A DNA stretch of 64,000 nt, from contig NW_024532777.1 of NCBI RefSeq assembly GCF_016097555.1, positions 1-64,000 on the forward strand. The letters run 5' to 3'. Shown here piece by piece: positions 1-12,401 of this stretch; within the stretch, counting starts at the first letter, position 1; each line of letters starts with the position of its first letter. Source of the stretch: Gigantopelta aegis (taxonomy: Eukaryota > Mollusca > Gastropoda > Neomphalida > Peltospiridae). Below the pieces are notes generated by a model. It saw nothing but the letters and a program-made list of their open reading frames with translations, was not told the DNA's origin and ran no database searches. The translations under genes were made by a program, and so were the position numbers.

Positions 1-796
1 TGTTTGATGTTATTGGGTTGGTTCTGATGTTATTATTAGTGCGTTGAGAGAGGGAGGAGCTATGATAGCGAGGGTAACTTCCCGCGTTTTGTTCCATGTA
101 ACGAATCAATTTCCGACCTTGTGTGAAGTTGGTTGTAATGGATTGATTAAAGGGTGTGGTTTGTTTTGGTTTGTCGAGTGAAGTGATGGTGATATCCATT
201 GGTCCAGTATCATAATGAGTATATGTTTCATGATGATCTCCAGCTGCTGGACAATAGTTATCGAGATGAACTGATTTGTGCTGGAAGTGAAGGTATAGTA
301 TGTATTGGTTTACTTATTAGTGAAAAGATCTGGTAATGGAAGAGTGGAAATAGATTAATAAGAATGAACAGATGGCCAGCTGGATAGATAGATAGATGAA
401 TGGATGGTTGATCGGAGCTTGGTCTTTGTGTTTTGTCGTAAAATTTTACCAGCCATGTTTACACACATACCCTATACTGAACAACAAACCAATAACACAA
501 GGACCCTGTTATACAACGGATTTATATAGTTTTCTAACAACATTATGCCATTTTTGAATTTTAGTAACACTTTAACACACATTATCACAAACACCTACAT
601 GACACTTAGGAGTGTTAATAAATATAATAGACAATTAATTTTTTTATGTAGCATTGATAGCCATTTATTCATTATTAGGTTTATCCATCCATAGTTACTA
701 TTCATCCATATAAATTATTATTCATTTATTTACCAATTCATCCATCCATTTCAATTTTTATTTATGTATCCATTAACCTATTGCACAAACATACAT
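1..796. other. AT-rich sequence with no recognised gene
   Basis: No reading frame here resembles a known protein. The stretch contains loose, imperfect runs of a 'tcatccat'-type word (about 660-775) and a GATA/GATG-rich patch near 360-415. It may be downstream sequence of the minus-strand gene ending at 797, or intergenic. Confidence 0.4.
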
Positions 797-1137
797 TTAA
801 ATTTTGAACTTATCTTGAAGTTCAGTACATGATAGTCCCATGAGGTGTTCCTCAACTTCCTCTATTGGACACGTATCCACAATATTGGAAACCGTGTCAA
901 TGAGTGTGACTGTTGGGGGGTCAACGTGGGGTACTACCCCTTTTAGTTTTAAAAGCGGAAAAGGTAGAGGAGGGAGGGTGGAGCACATACTGTGTCGATC
1001 TATCATATTAGACGAGGTTAATGTAGGGACTGCAAGAGGAGGGGACCTTTTCGAGAGTGTGTACATGATTTTGGAACTTGTAATTTGAAACCACTTGATG
1101 TTACATCTCTGTCCGTCTCTAGAATGCTAAGAACATC
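797..1137 (-). CDS. C-terminal exon of an unidentified protein
   Basis: A minus-strand open stretch ends at a stop at 797-799 and has the look of real coding sequence: a Ser/Pro-rich linker followed by an acidic tail containing VSNIVDTCPIEEVEEHLMG and finishing ...LQDKFKI. One frame change near 1065 joins it to an upstream part (SDVLSILETDRDVTSSG), and a plausible acceptor AG lies close to 1130. No family was recognised. The overlapping plus-strand frame in the same place is probably its shadow. It could be the last exon of a longer gene whose other exons I cannot see, so confidence is modest. Confidence 0.4.
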
Positions 1138-1415
1138 ACTGTTTCATAACTAGCTATGATAATCGGTTTTTTTAACTGCAAATGAAAAGCAATGAGAAGT
1201 TGATAATTTATTATTACATGATGGTGTGTAGCTGTTAAAAATACTGTTTGAGTGGTCTGATTTCTCGGTTCAAGGCCAAGTTTACATGTTAATTGAATCA
1301 TATTGAAAGGAAACACTACAAGTTTCTCAAGTTATCAAAAAGCGTACGCTAATTGTGTGTGTAGTTGCGTGTTATGCGTCGTTATGATATAATATGTAGT
1401 ATTACCGCGATAACG

Positions 1416-1423
1416 TATAAAAG
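1416..1423 (+). promoter_or_regulatory. TATA box of the gene starting near 1493
   Basis: TATAAAAG lies about 70 bases before the first ATG of the next plus-strand reading frame, in a locally GC-richer patch. Transcription would start about 30 bases further on. This is inferred from position and consensus only. Confidence 0.4.
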
Positions 1424-1492
1424 CGTGTACCGCGGTGAGGCTGTCATTTGACCGCTTTGTGAGTGAAGTTGTAAGTTGTACTACAGTATTTA

Positions 1493-2234
1493 TTGCCAAG
1501 ATTATTATCTAACAGCAATATCACAAAAGATGGCTCTGAAAGTTTTTTAGAGGCGCAAAGAATATCTTATCAGATGTGCAAGAAAGAAGAAGAAGAAGGT
1601 TGTTTGATCGAGTTCGATTTGGACTGTCACGTGCAAGAAAGGCTCAGTTTTTGCTGGGAGATGATTCCCCTGATGGTAGGACTTATCTCTACGTGCTACT
1701 GGAGAAGAACAGCAAGTCTTAAAAACGGATTGTTTCTACCTTGGTTCCTACGATATGTCTGGTCGAGCCATCAAGGGCGAGGATGCATTGATGACCCGCT
1801 GCACTCATTTGGAAACAAACTCAACAAGACACAGTCCTCATGGTCGTGTAATGCGAAGAAAACACTCTCTAGCGTCACTAACTTTAACGGACTGTAGAAC
1901 CTAAATACATACGAATTGTTTTTAACACCTGAGGAACTCAAATTGGTTGACAATTATTCTGAAGAAGGTGTTCTCTCTCTTTTTGTTATCGATGGATTCT
2001 TCCTTCCCAGGTACTCACCCAAAACACACTCGTATGTTTTTGTTTCATAGCCTGGGAACCAAAACGCAAGACACCATATGTCACGCATTTAAATGTGAAG
2101 AGCTCCATCAGCGAAAGCCACAGCTCTCGAATTGTCTAATGTATTCAAACGCAAATGTCAAGAATTGCTACTTCAGCCGAAACCCATACTTCCAGACCCT
2201 GTACTCCAGGAAGCATTCAAGTTTTCAACACTAA
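1493..2234 (+). CDS. Unidentified protein, apparently single exon
   Basis: Not recognised. Several frames join into one protein-like string: a basic segment (RLFDRVRFGLSRARKAQFL), then LLGDDSPDGRTYLYVLLEKN, then CFYLGSYDMSGRAIKGED, then TYELFLTPEELKLVDNYS followed by LFVIDGFFLPRYSP, and a C-terminal part ending FKFSTLTE with a stop at 2232-2234. Frame changes occur about every 150 bases, as elsewhere in the window. No intron signals are obvious. The ATG at 1493 is the first one after the TATA box, but the frame right after it looks less protein-like than the neighbouring frame, so an early indel is likely. It could be an intronless or retroposed copy of a gene I do not know. Confidence 0.45.
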
Positions 2235-2664
2235 CAGAATAATTGACTTTATGCTACATTTTATGACTAACTCCTAAACTATCTCTTTCTTCTTTGATCA
2301 CCAAGGACACACCAGTTTTTAATGTTTTAAACTTACTATAATATTGCGACTGTTATTGCAAGTATATTATATCCCGTATATATAATTATTATTGTACCAC
2401 AAATTGACTCAATATTATATATAATTGTTCTCTTGTAGATAAGTGACACCTTGCTATGTATTCAATTTATTCTTATTTTTTTCTAATGTGTTGTTGGTTT
2501 TGTTTCATTAGCTTCATTGTCACTTATTGCTTGTTCAATACAATATAGCCACTGTGGCAAACATTAAGTTTAGTGCAGTTCTATGACGTGACGTTGTAAT
2601 AATTACGCCATTTTTTTAACCCTAAATAGACAGTACAGAATTAGCTAACAAAGAACCTCACCTC

Positions 2665-2955
2665 CTAACGCAATTTAGACTGCTCAGTGAATTGGAGGTA
2701 CGCCCTCTTGTTTCTCTGTAACACACCCTTCGTATAACCCTCCGTGTTGCTCCGTATACCTGACATACGATTTCTTGTGTATTTCTGCTTACATCCGTTA
2801 CCATTACAATCAGGCCGAAGCACCAGGTTTGTCCCTAGAATTGTATATTCACTTGTTAATAGTGAATTGTTACACATTTCTTTAGACTGTCGCTTTTCTC
2901 CTCGTTTGTTATAATGGCAACGAGATTTCGATGTATCTGATGTTAACTTGGACAT
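2665..2955 (-). CDS. Possible small basic Cys-containing protein, 96 aa
   Basis: An uninterrupted 96-codon minus-strand frame, rich in Lys, Arg, Asn, Thr and Ser, with a Cys pair in CNGNGCKQK. No family recognised and no splice sites needed. In a window where real exons are often broken by indels, an intact frame of this size is only weak evidence. It may be a chance frame upstream of the transporter gene. Confidence 0.25.
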   Translation of the reverse strand: MSKLTSDTSKSRCHYNKRGEKRQSKEMCNNSLLTSEYTILGTNLVLRPDCNGNGCKQKYTRNRMSGIRSNTEGYTKGVLQRNKRAYLQFTEQSKLR

Positions 2956-2977
2956 TTGAACTAGAGAATAAAAGCTG

Positions 2978-5900
2978 ATGATGGTCAGTTTTTTTATGCA
3001 ATCTTCAACTCAGTCCATGGTGCAGGGCATTTATTTACAATTATTATATTGTTCTGGTTCGCTAGTACCACAAGCTCCTGGTGAGTTAGCTCTGCCACAA
3101 ATAAAGATAGATGAAGTAGAAGATAGTAATGAAGGACCCCTCTCTCAGTGCAGAAAGAAAGAACATTAATATTAACCATATACATTGACCAGTGAAGATA
3201 ATCTGCGTTATATGAGGTTTGTTGTATAAGATAATAAAAATTTGCATGATTTTCTATTTTATTTTTTAGGAGGACCTCACTAGACGCCCTCGTATTGCCA
3301 AATTCCTGTCTACATTAGCACAAATGATTCTGGGATTTGTACCTAATCCAAAAAGACAAAACAGAAGAAGAAAAAAGTAGAGCCATTATCTAATGCTACT
3401 CTGATTTTCATCTTCCTTTTCTCTCTCTCCTCCCAGGCACCCAAGATGGGAACCATTATGGGTGTGTATTACAACATTACAAAAATTTCGTGAGTTATTT
3501 TATTTCTTGTCTCACGTGGATAGTCGGTATGCTGTTGTAGGTTCAAGCATTCCTTCTTGTTTTTTCTGTGTTGCGCCTGTGTAAGTCCATACCATATATG
3601 GTTTTAACAAGTTATCTTATCAATGTTTTGTGGTCATTTGACTATCTTTATTGTGACTTCAATAGTTAATTTTTTATTTAGACATTTTGACTACCATATC
3701 TCTCAGCGCTATTGCTACTAATGGGTTGTACCAGGTAAGAAAGAATGAAAGGACGAGTCTAGATATCTTCTTGTAGCTGGTGGAGCCTATTTTATGATTT
3801 CACGAAATCTGGGTCCAGAGTTCGGTGGAGCTGTTGGAATTTTATTTTATTTAGCTAACACATTTGGAACATCACTCTACCCTTAGGAGCTATTGAAATA
3901 TTATTGGTCAGTTAAACAAGGTAATGATCATATACTGAGGTATACTGAGATATACTGAGACATAATAATAATAATATACTAAGGATATAGTGACAATAAT
4001 TGAGACATGAAATTCATTAGCACTTTGGTGTATCCTTCCAAATGTTTGCCCAGCCTGTTATATTAGATTACTCTATTGTCTATTGTTATTTAGCTAATAT
4101 CATGTTTTCCTGATTTTTCCAGGATACGGCTTCATAGTTATTGTGATGTAATTGGTACAGTATCCTTTGTGAATTGTCTCTCCTATTGAGTAGTAGTCTA
4201 AGTGGATGGAAGTGGATGAGATAATAATCCTTTGTTTTTCTTTGAAATTCTCTTTTCTCCATCCTTCTCTTAACTTCTTTCTTACTTCTCTTTCTCTTCT
4301 ATTATTAGACTACATAGCGCCTCAAAGCATCTATAGTTGGAGAAATCCGAGGCAATCCATCTGCGCTATACAATAATTTAAGAATATATGGGACAATACT
4401 ATTATTGTTGATGACATTCATCGTGTTTGTGTGGTGTCAAACTAGTAAGTGAATACAACTTGTCCCTTTGAAGCCATTGTCTAATATTTATATTTACACA
4501 CATATATATATATAGATTAAAAGAATTGCTTGTAATGTTATTGTCTTTGAAGCCATTGTCTAATATTTAGTATGTACATATATATAGATTAAAAGAATTT
4601 GCTTGTAATGTTATTGTCTTGAAGCCATTGTCTAATATTTAGTATGTACATATATATAAATTGAAAGAACTTGCTCGTAATGTTAGTAAGTTATCTAATT
4701 GCTACAAGAATGTCTATCAATTGCTAATATAGTAGCAATGAAGTTATATAACCATACAAATTAGGACATTGTTTGTGTATACAATGCTATTTAATTATAT
4801 TTATTAGTACATGTCATTTCTTGTGGTCTTCCTCTCTTCTTTATAGGTAAATATTTCGCCACATTTTGTTTGGTGTGGTGTTATAGTGGCTGTTTGTCTT
4901 ATATATGCTGGAGCCTTCAATCCAATCCCTCGAGCTAGGTATGTTATTATAATAGGGGCTTATAATTGAATAGGAGCTTATAATATTAATGAAGCTTATA
5001 TTTAATTAGTTGCTTGTATTGTTAACTCTAACTAGTAGTGGGACTTACAAACTTACTAAGAGTTATTGTTGTAGATATTGGCATGGCTTATGTACAAAAC
5101 TGAGGCTTATATTGAAGCAGGAGCTTATTATTGATATTATATCACTACAGGGTTTGTACAGTCAATGGAGTTGCCCTTGAAAGTGGTTTTAGCTGTCCTG
5201 CTATTGGGATATAACTAATATAACTAGGGGGATTTGTGATCCGAGATGATCCTGAGCTTCAAAGCAGCTTCTCAGGAGGTAACACATCAGTCTATGATCC
5301 TAACACAGGATGGCAGAATGGGTTTGCACCTGTCTGTCGTGATGGTATACCAGGTATCACTTTCATCCAGAACTATCGTTGGTGAGTTATTGTAGTAGTT
5401 GCTATGGTAACAATATCCTATTTTATGTATAGATAATACTCCTGCAACTTTTTTAAGAAAAGGCGAGTCTCTACCTGGAGAGCCTGCTATTGGTATTCAA
5501 GTACAGGCTGCCTTATCTACGTCATTTTAGTATTAATTGGAATATTCTTTCCCTCAGTAACAGGTAAGTGCTTAGTTCATTTTCTTCTCTTTTATATGTT
5601 GTGTCAATAGGGAATTATGGCTGGCTCTAATAGATCAGGTGACCTCAAAGATGCCTCAGAAGTCTATACTATTGGTACAATAGCTGCTCAACTTACTACT
5701 ACTATGATTTGTATCCATTGCTGCTGAAATTTTCATTTGTGTTTGTTGTCTTTTCTTGACTCCACCACTAGATCTCACTTGTGTTTTATTTTTTGGTGCC
5801 ACCATAGAGGGCTTTTATTACGTGATCAGTAAAGCCACACCTACTTGTAATTAAACTCTGTATTAATTGACATCATTAAATTACATACTTTCCTATCAAA

Positions 5901-6462
5901 TATCTTGTGGTCTTATAGATTTGGAGATAGCACTGGTAGCTTGACAGTATCGTTGTTAGCCTTCCCAACAAAGTGGATTATCTTGATTGGAGCACTTCTA
6001 TCGACTGATTGGAGCAGGCTTACAAACTCTCACAGGGTAAGCAATGGAGGTCTGTTTCTGCTATGAGCCCCTCCCTCTTCCTCAGAGCTCCAAGACTGCT
6101 ACAAGCTATTGCTAAAGATGACCTCATGTCATTTCTACGTATATTTAAAAAAGTGTCTCCTTGGAACAATGAACCAACGTTTTGCTCTCATTTTAACAGC
6201 TATCTTAGCTGAAGCAGGTGTTCTTATAGCCAGTCTAGATTTAGTAGCTCCATTCTCTCAATGTAAGAAATACATGCTATTTTAAGCTAATATTTATAAT
6301 GTTTTTTTTTGTTTAGGTTCTTCTTAATGTGTTATATGTTTGTTAATGTGGCATGTACTCTACAGTCACTTCTTAAAGCACCTAATTGGAGACCAAGATT
6401 TCGATTTTATCATTGGTATAATCAAATTGAAATGCATTGACTCTCTCCTCTCTCTCTCTCTC

Positions 6463-6503
<41 letters not shown>

Positions 6504-9441
6504 GCTCTCTCTCTCTCTCTCAGGACAACTTCTTTGTTAGGAGCTCTTCTTTGTTTAGCAATAATGTTCATGACATCATGGTATTATGCTCTAGTTGCAA
6601 TGATTCTTGCACTTGTTATTTATAAATACATGAATTCAGAGGGTAAGCAAAGGAAATATAATAGATACTCATTGTCCTCAGAGCTGAGAAAGAATGGGGA
6701 GATGGTCTGAGAGGACTGAGTCTTCAGGCAGCACGCTTTAGTCTCCTACGTCTTGAGGAAACCCTCCTCACACAAAAAACTGGAGACCTCAACTACTTGT
6801 TCTGGTTCGACTTGATGAGAACTTAATACCAACTCATCCAAAACTTCTCTCATTGCTAGCCAACTTAAAGCAGGTAATAATAATAAAATCAATTAATTAG
6901 TGTAATTATTATTATTAATTTTAGGTAAAGGTCTGGACAATGATAGTATCTATATTAAAAGGTGACTATACTGATATTATGGGAGAGTCTATTTCAGCAA
7001 AACAGGTAACACAATGTACCATAATTCAACATGCACATATTCTAATTAAGTAACCTTTAAGAAATAATTTCTATGCAAAACAGTCGTATTTTATTGAGAC
7101 ATATTCATTTCTCTAGTCACTAAAGAGGTTTGTAAATGATAACAAAGTTCAAGGCTTACAAAGGTCATCGCCTCCACTTCAATAATTGATGGGGGATGTC
7201 ATATTGGTGGGTGTGACTGATATAGGTATAACAAATAGTTGTCACAATATAGTGTCCAAGCAGCTGGACTCGGTGGCATGACTCATAATGCAGTCATGTA
7301 TCATGGCCTGGACGTTGGAGAAGAACACAATCATGGTGTCATTTTTAAGTAAGTATGTAATGTTGCATATTACATGTATTATAAATTTATATAGAAAGTA
7401 TTAGAGTGGCAACTTGCCGGGAATTGGGCCATCTTAGTTCCTAAGGGGATCAATTGGTTTCCTAGCAACGAAGATAAGATGAAGGACACCATTGATATTT
7501 GGTGGATTGTACGTATCCTAGTCTTTTAATAAGGGGTGTGGTTAAGTTAAATGATCCTTAAACTCACCTCTCAGATGATGGAGGTTTATTAATGCTTCTT
7601 CCATTTTTATTACGTCAACACAAAGTGTGGCGACATTGTAAACTGCGTATTTTTACAGTAGCACAACTGGAGGATAATAGCATACAAATGAAGAAAGATT
7701 TAGCTGTATTTTTTATATCAACTAAGAATAGAAGCTGAAGTGGATGTCATTGAAATGGTGAGAGAGAGAGAGAGAGAGACTGTGGTGTATATGTGTGTGT
7801 AATTCTTCAGTTTTGATATATTTGAGTTAAGTATATAATGACTTGTACTGGTCTCACAAGATCAGATACATCATGCTCATTATAAGATAATATTTATTAA
7901 TAATTACAATTCTTGTTATAATAGCCAAACACTGATATATCAGCCTATACTTATGAACGGACATTAGTAATGGAACAACGAAATGAACTGCTGAAGAGGA
8001 TGAGACTCACTCGCAGGGAGAGCAAGAAGAAGTACATATGACCTCATTAATAATACTTACCATCATATCGTATTGGTTCCATTAGATCCAATCTGTTATC
8101 TCCCGGTCATTTTACCCGGTCTGCATCACAGATAGAGAAGACGTTGAACAATTTAGGGACATTAGATGAGAAATTAGATGAAATTGACTCTCCTATTGGA
8201 TTGCCAAAGTAAGTATATTACTAGCCACATGTAATGGTGAATGAATTACTGAGAGATACCATACCAACAGCCAACACACACTCACATGTGCAATGGCCTT
8301 AATGGAAATCAGCTGTTGCTATAGCAATATTCCTTAGGCCCTTCACAATGACCCAAAGTAATAAGCATAACAGTAGTACTACTCTATACCTTCTTAGCCC
8401 ACCCACCAACCCAACCCACCAATCAGGTGGAACTAGTTCAAGTGACAGTAGTATGTCTGAGGAGTTATCGGTTCAAAATCACCTCTCCTCGGATGTTCCC
8501 TCAGGTCGCTCAAGTCTAGCCCACCCCCTGTTGTTACAGCCCCTCCCATTAAGCCAAAACCAGCAAGTGATATCAGAGAATTTGATGCCTTTTTTGGTAA
8601 CGATGATATGGTGTTCCTGTTGAAGGGGAAATAGCTGCAACTCCTCTTGTTAATGAACCGTAAGTATGTACTTTGTTATATCATACAATGTGGTATATAT
8701 ATGTATGTTAGACTTACTTTGCGTGTCCATAAAATGGGAAAGGAAGTAGTGTTCTTATCCAACATGTTGTGGGTGGTATATGAAGGATCTAATCCTCATA
8801 TTTGGAAATTATTCCACTAGCTAATTTGGTTTTATAAGCCCTCCATAGCTACAAATGTTGGTACACGTACTAACTGAAAATGACACACCTCTTTTTCCAT
8901 TTTATGAGCTACTGATATTATTTATTATCGGGATTTGTGGTTTTGTTCACTAGTCATGAGGAGAACCTACGTCCGTATGAACACTTCAGTTAAATTAAAT
9001 GAACTGATAGTGGAGAAAAGTCATGATGCTTCATTAGTGATTGTTAATTTACCAGCTCCACCCACCCAACAGGGTCAAGAGGAAAACTGTATCTTTTATC
9101 TTTAAATTACTTAACTATCCACAGTGGAACCTCTCTTCAGTCTCTTGTATGGGTCTAGGAATTTCCTTTTTGGGAATCAAGTGGCACACCATTGGATCCA
9201 ATTGGTAATCCTGATATGAGGATTAGAACGAGTACATGGCTACTTTTGCCCAATCAAGGAAACAATTGGATCTAAGATTGATGTCACAATTAAGGAGATT
9301 CTATAAGAGAGGTTCCACTTTTAATTTGTCTTAACTCATGAACTACAAGATATGGAATTTCTTGATGTACTTACAGAGGGTTTAGACCGTGTCATCATGG
9401 TGAGGGGAGGCGGACGAGAGGTGGTAACTATATATTCTTAG
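2978..9441 (+). CDS. K-Cl cotransporter, SLC12A4-7 family
   Basis: Electroneutral potassium-chloride symporter of the plasma membrane, controlling cell volume and chloride. The match runs through many short exons: KMGTIMGVY near 3445, [20 protein letters not shown] at 3780-3838 (the conserved membrane-helix core), [15 protein letters not shown] at 4375, [15 protein letters not shown] at 5610-5660, [18 protein letters not shown] near 6090, then the long cytosolic C-terminal domain (VWWI...[27 protein letters not shown] near 7650, [17 protein letters not shown] near 7940, [18 protein letters not shown] near 8990) and the family-typical end LVRGGG-like ...[14 protein letters not shown], stop at 9439-9441. 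Size and order fit a full-length family member. The N-terminus is uncertain: an acidic exon at about 2978-3169 and another at 3268-3380 are candidates. Several introns carry microsatellites or tandem repeats. Confidence 0.9.
4480..4690 (+). repeat. Three tandem copies of a ~75-base unit in a KCC intron
   Basis: The phrase 'gaagccattgtctaatattt' recurs at about 4471, 4549 and 4621, each followed by a TATATA run, 'agattaaaagaa' and 'ttgctTgTAATGTTA'-like sequence. The three copies are nearly identical, so the duplication is recent. It lies in an intron of the transporter gene. Confidence 0.8.
6441..6522 (+). repeat. (CT)n tract merged with a splice acceptor
   Basis: About 80 bases of nearly pure CT run straight into 'CAG' at 6521-6523, followed by the next transporter exon. 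It acts as, or grew from, the polypyrimidine tract of that intron. Confidence 0.8.
9123..9319. mobile_element. Short inverted-repeat element (MITE-like) in the last KCC intron
   Basis: A 197-base segment bounded by perfect 15-base terminal inverted repeats: AGTGGAACCTCTCTT at 9123 and its reverse complement ending at 9319. It has no coding capacity and sits inside the last intron of the cotransporter gene. The ends resemble those of hAT-type non-autonomous elements (CAGTGG...), but I see no clear 8-base target duplication, so the superfamily is a guess. Confidence 0.6.
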
Positions 9442-9727
9442 AATAACTGTACTACATAGTCATCAATTTTAGTGTGTCATAAATACCACTACCATAATTA
9501 TTAGCTGTCATTTCTGTAATCTATTAGCAGGCTGCCATTTTTAGAAAATTAAATGATATTTATTTTAGTTGAAAAGCAAAAAAAAAAGTAGGGATATGAT
9601 TACTAAAATATATTTAATGGCTCAACAATTTGGCAGAAAAGGCAGGGAAGATTTACAATTCATATTTTTTTAAAAAATCACTCTTAAATTTGATAGCACA
9701 GCTTTTATCACTTGACAATATCTTCAT

Positions 9728-9812
9728 TTCAGGCCACATACTTGCTGTTCAGGATCATTGGTCTCATGTCAGCCAAAGAGGGTAATCCCAAGCTTATAAA
9801 AAGAAGCAAAAC
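9728..9812 (-). pseudogene. Inverted copy of the beta-helix gene's signal-peptide region
   Basis: Read on the minus strand this encodes VLLLFISLGLPSLADM, nearly the same as the signal peptide of the plus-strand gene starting at 9904 (VLLLFISLGIPSFADM). 27 bases are perfectly inverted (9786-9812 against 9925-9951), and weaker similarity extends about 25 bases further. No ATG precedes it and the frame closes after LNSKYVA. It is either a remnant of a divergent paralogue or a local inverted duplication. The two arms could form a long hairpin around the promoter. Confidence 0.6.
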
Positions 9813-9903
9813 AGTGGAACTTGTCAACTTCGCTTTCTAACATTACGTCTTAACGAGCTACACCTTTAATTTTATATATAAGGGTGTTGGCTCATTAAAG
9901 ATA

Positions 9904-12246
9904 ATGGAGAACAAAGTTGTATTCGTTTTGCTTCTTTTTATAAGCTTGGGAATACCTTCCTTTGCTGACATGAAGTCCTTTGATTGTTAAAATGGAGATC
10001 TAGCTATGGCTTATGCAAGAAAGATACAACCATTTCGTACAAAGATGCAATTTCAACAGATGCTGATGCTCTCAATAGTGCTATAGAAGCACAGGATTGT
10101 AATGTATCAGTAAGTGATTACCAGATGAGGGCGGAGGTTATAAAGCTCCAGTTTTCCCTTGCCTACCTTTGGTACCATGTTCTATGTTGTAATACTTACA
10201 AAGGTAGTGATTCTAACTCTGGAAGTATGACAGCTCCTTTTAAAACCATTAGCAAGGCTGTCACTGCAGCTAGATCAGTGGTCAGCACTCTACTATTGTT
10301 CTTAGAGAAGGAACTTTCTATTTGAGTGACACCATTTCAACTAGGAGCTGATGACAGCTACCTGACCATCCCGAATTACCCAAATGAAGAGGTCTGGATT
10401 AGTGGTGTACAAGTCATTATGCCGATGTGGGAATCAGTCAATACACAAGATTCCAATATCTACAAAGCTAGTCTACCTTCAGTACAGTCCATATTGGGGC
10501 TACGTATTAACAATAAACGTGCTATTCGTGCCCGCTATCCTAATGCTGATCAGAAATTAATTTTGGCTCCAAAATCCAACCAAAGAATGGCTTCCCTAAA
10601 AAACACTTCAGAAGTTCCAGATGAGGAGGATCAATCCTAATACACCATTACGTAAAATCTGATGATGTTTCAACAATATCAAACTCGGCATTGGAGGACC
10701 TTGTAAATATTTTGATCCCCCCGCAGGATATGGTGTGGTAGTAAGACTGAAGGGGGAGGTGCACGTAACTTATAAAATACCCTCTGGTATGGTAGCTGAT
10801 AAATCTATTTTACGAACCAACCTTATAAGAATGTAAAGGTGCTATCATACAAGCTTGGAGATCAGCTCATTGGGCAGTTGGATGTTTGAAGTTGGAGATT
10901 ATGATCCAAAGAATGGAACATTCATGTTTAGCAAGGGAGGTTTCCAAGGTGCTCGAGGTCAAAGTGGTGCTGAAATTTATATTGAGAATGTAATGGAGGA
11001 GATCGATCACCAAATGAATGGTTTTTTGATGAGGATCCAATACTCTTTATTTTTATTACAATGCTACTCCAGGACAAGACCACCAGTAATACACTCTATG
11101 TTATAAACAAATCTCAAGACATTAATCAATGTTACAGCAACACAGGATAAACCAGCACTTGGAATCATATACGTGGAGTTAACTTTCGTGATACTGCTTA
11201 CACTTATATGGATCCTCACGGAATCCCTTCAGGCGGTGATTGGGCTCTGGAAAGAATGGGTGCATTGTTTTTTGAAGGTACTTGGAATACTCTTGTGGAG
11301 GGCTGTATATTTGATAGACTTGAGGTAATGCTATCATGATCTCTGGATATAACCGCAATACCAACCATTTTAAAAAATGAGTTCAAAGTGGATTGGGGGT
11401 ACAGCTATTGGTTCCTGGGGCTATACCAGTGGTACTAGAGTACCAGGTATGGGTTGGGATGGTACAGATGGGAACCAACCACGTTTTAATAACATCCTGT
11501 ATAATTTTGTCCATGAACTCGGTATTTGGGAAAAGCAGTCATCATTCTATTTTCAAGCTAAATCTTGTCAAAATTTGATCAAAGGAAATATCTTCTTTAA
11601 TGGACCACGTGCAGGCATTAATTTTAATGATGGTTTTGGTGGTGGTAGTAACCTTACCGAAAATCTCTTGTTTAATACATGTCGTGAATCAGGTGATCAC
11701 GGTCCTTTTAATAGCTGGGATAGACAAGTATTTGTCACTAAAGTTCGTGATGGGAACACCCAACCAGACAAGAATTGGGACTACATCTACAATAAACTTA
11801 TGATTGCTAACTACGAAAGCCAAGAAGCTATTGATAATGATGATGGCTCTAACTATTACCAGACACACAACAATTTCTTTGCTTACAGTGGAAATGGTAT
11901 GAAGAATGATTTTGATGGTCATGACAACCGTCACTATAACAATATCTAGGTTACGTTGGTAATGGCTTTAGAATCAGTAGTCAATTATCAGGTCATGAAG
12001 ATTATTTCTATAATAACATAGTTGTCATGACAAAAGATGGGGATTATGGGTCAGGAACAGGTTCTGGTGAGGGAAAAAAACTGTCGTTCATGACAACCAC
12101 ATTTATACACCTACTGGCAAAGTAACAGAGTGTAAAATGAGTCTAGCTGAATGGCAAGCTAAAGGCAATGATCCTGGAACAACAGCAAGTACTGGCCTGA
12201 TGATGAAGACCTTGTCAAGATGATAAAAGCTCTGCTGTCGATTTAA
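9904..12246 (+). CDS. Secreted right-handed beta-helix protein, apparently intronless
   Basis: The ATG at 9904 opens a clear signal peptide (MENKVVFVLLLFISLGIPSF-AD). After about 95 residues comes GSDSNSGSMTAPFKTISKAV, the hallmark start of DUF1565-type parallel beta-helix proteins. Further on are YPNEEVWISGVQV, AHWAVWMFEVGDYDPKNGTF, FSKGGFQGARGQSGAEIYIE, GINFNDGFGGGSNLTENLLF and the C-terminal PDDEDLVKMIKALLS with a stop at 12244-12246. Such proteins bind or cleave polysaccharides outside the cell; whether this one is an enzyme is not shown. The coding match continues for 2.3 kb without a visible intron, unlike every neighbouring gene, and is broken only by single-base frame changes. About 760 residues are implied. 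Broken copies of its 5' end lie on both sides. Confidence 0.75.
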
Positions 12247-12401
12247 AAATGCTATTTAAAAGATTTATTTTTCTGCTGCTTTTTTGCCAATTTTCTGAGC
12301 TATTAGAGTTGTTTAGTAATAGCTGTATTTCAGTACACCTTTTTAATTTAGCTACAAAATAATAGATCTCACATATTCAATTTTGTGGATTATTATAGAC
12401 A

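Noticed and set aside
1119-1316. 65-codon minus frame and a GGTTCAAGGCC word resembling tRNA box B (near 1267)
   Set aside because: No box A, no cloverleaf and no T-tract at the right distance; the frame has no protein-like pattern.
6340-6625. Ser/Leu-rich open frames near 6.4-6.6 kb
   Set aside because: Same cause: a CT tract at a splice acceptor of the cotransporter gene.
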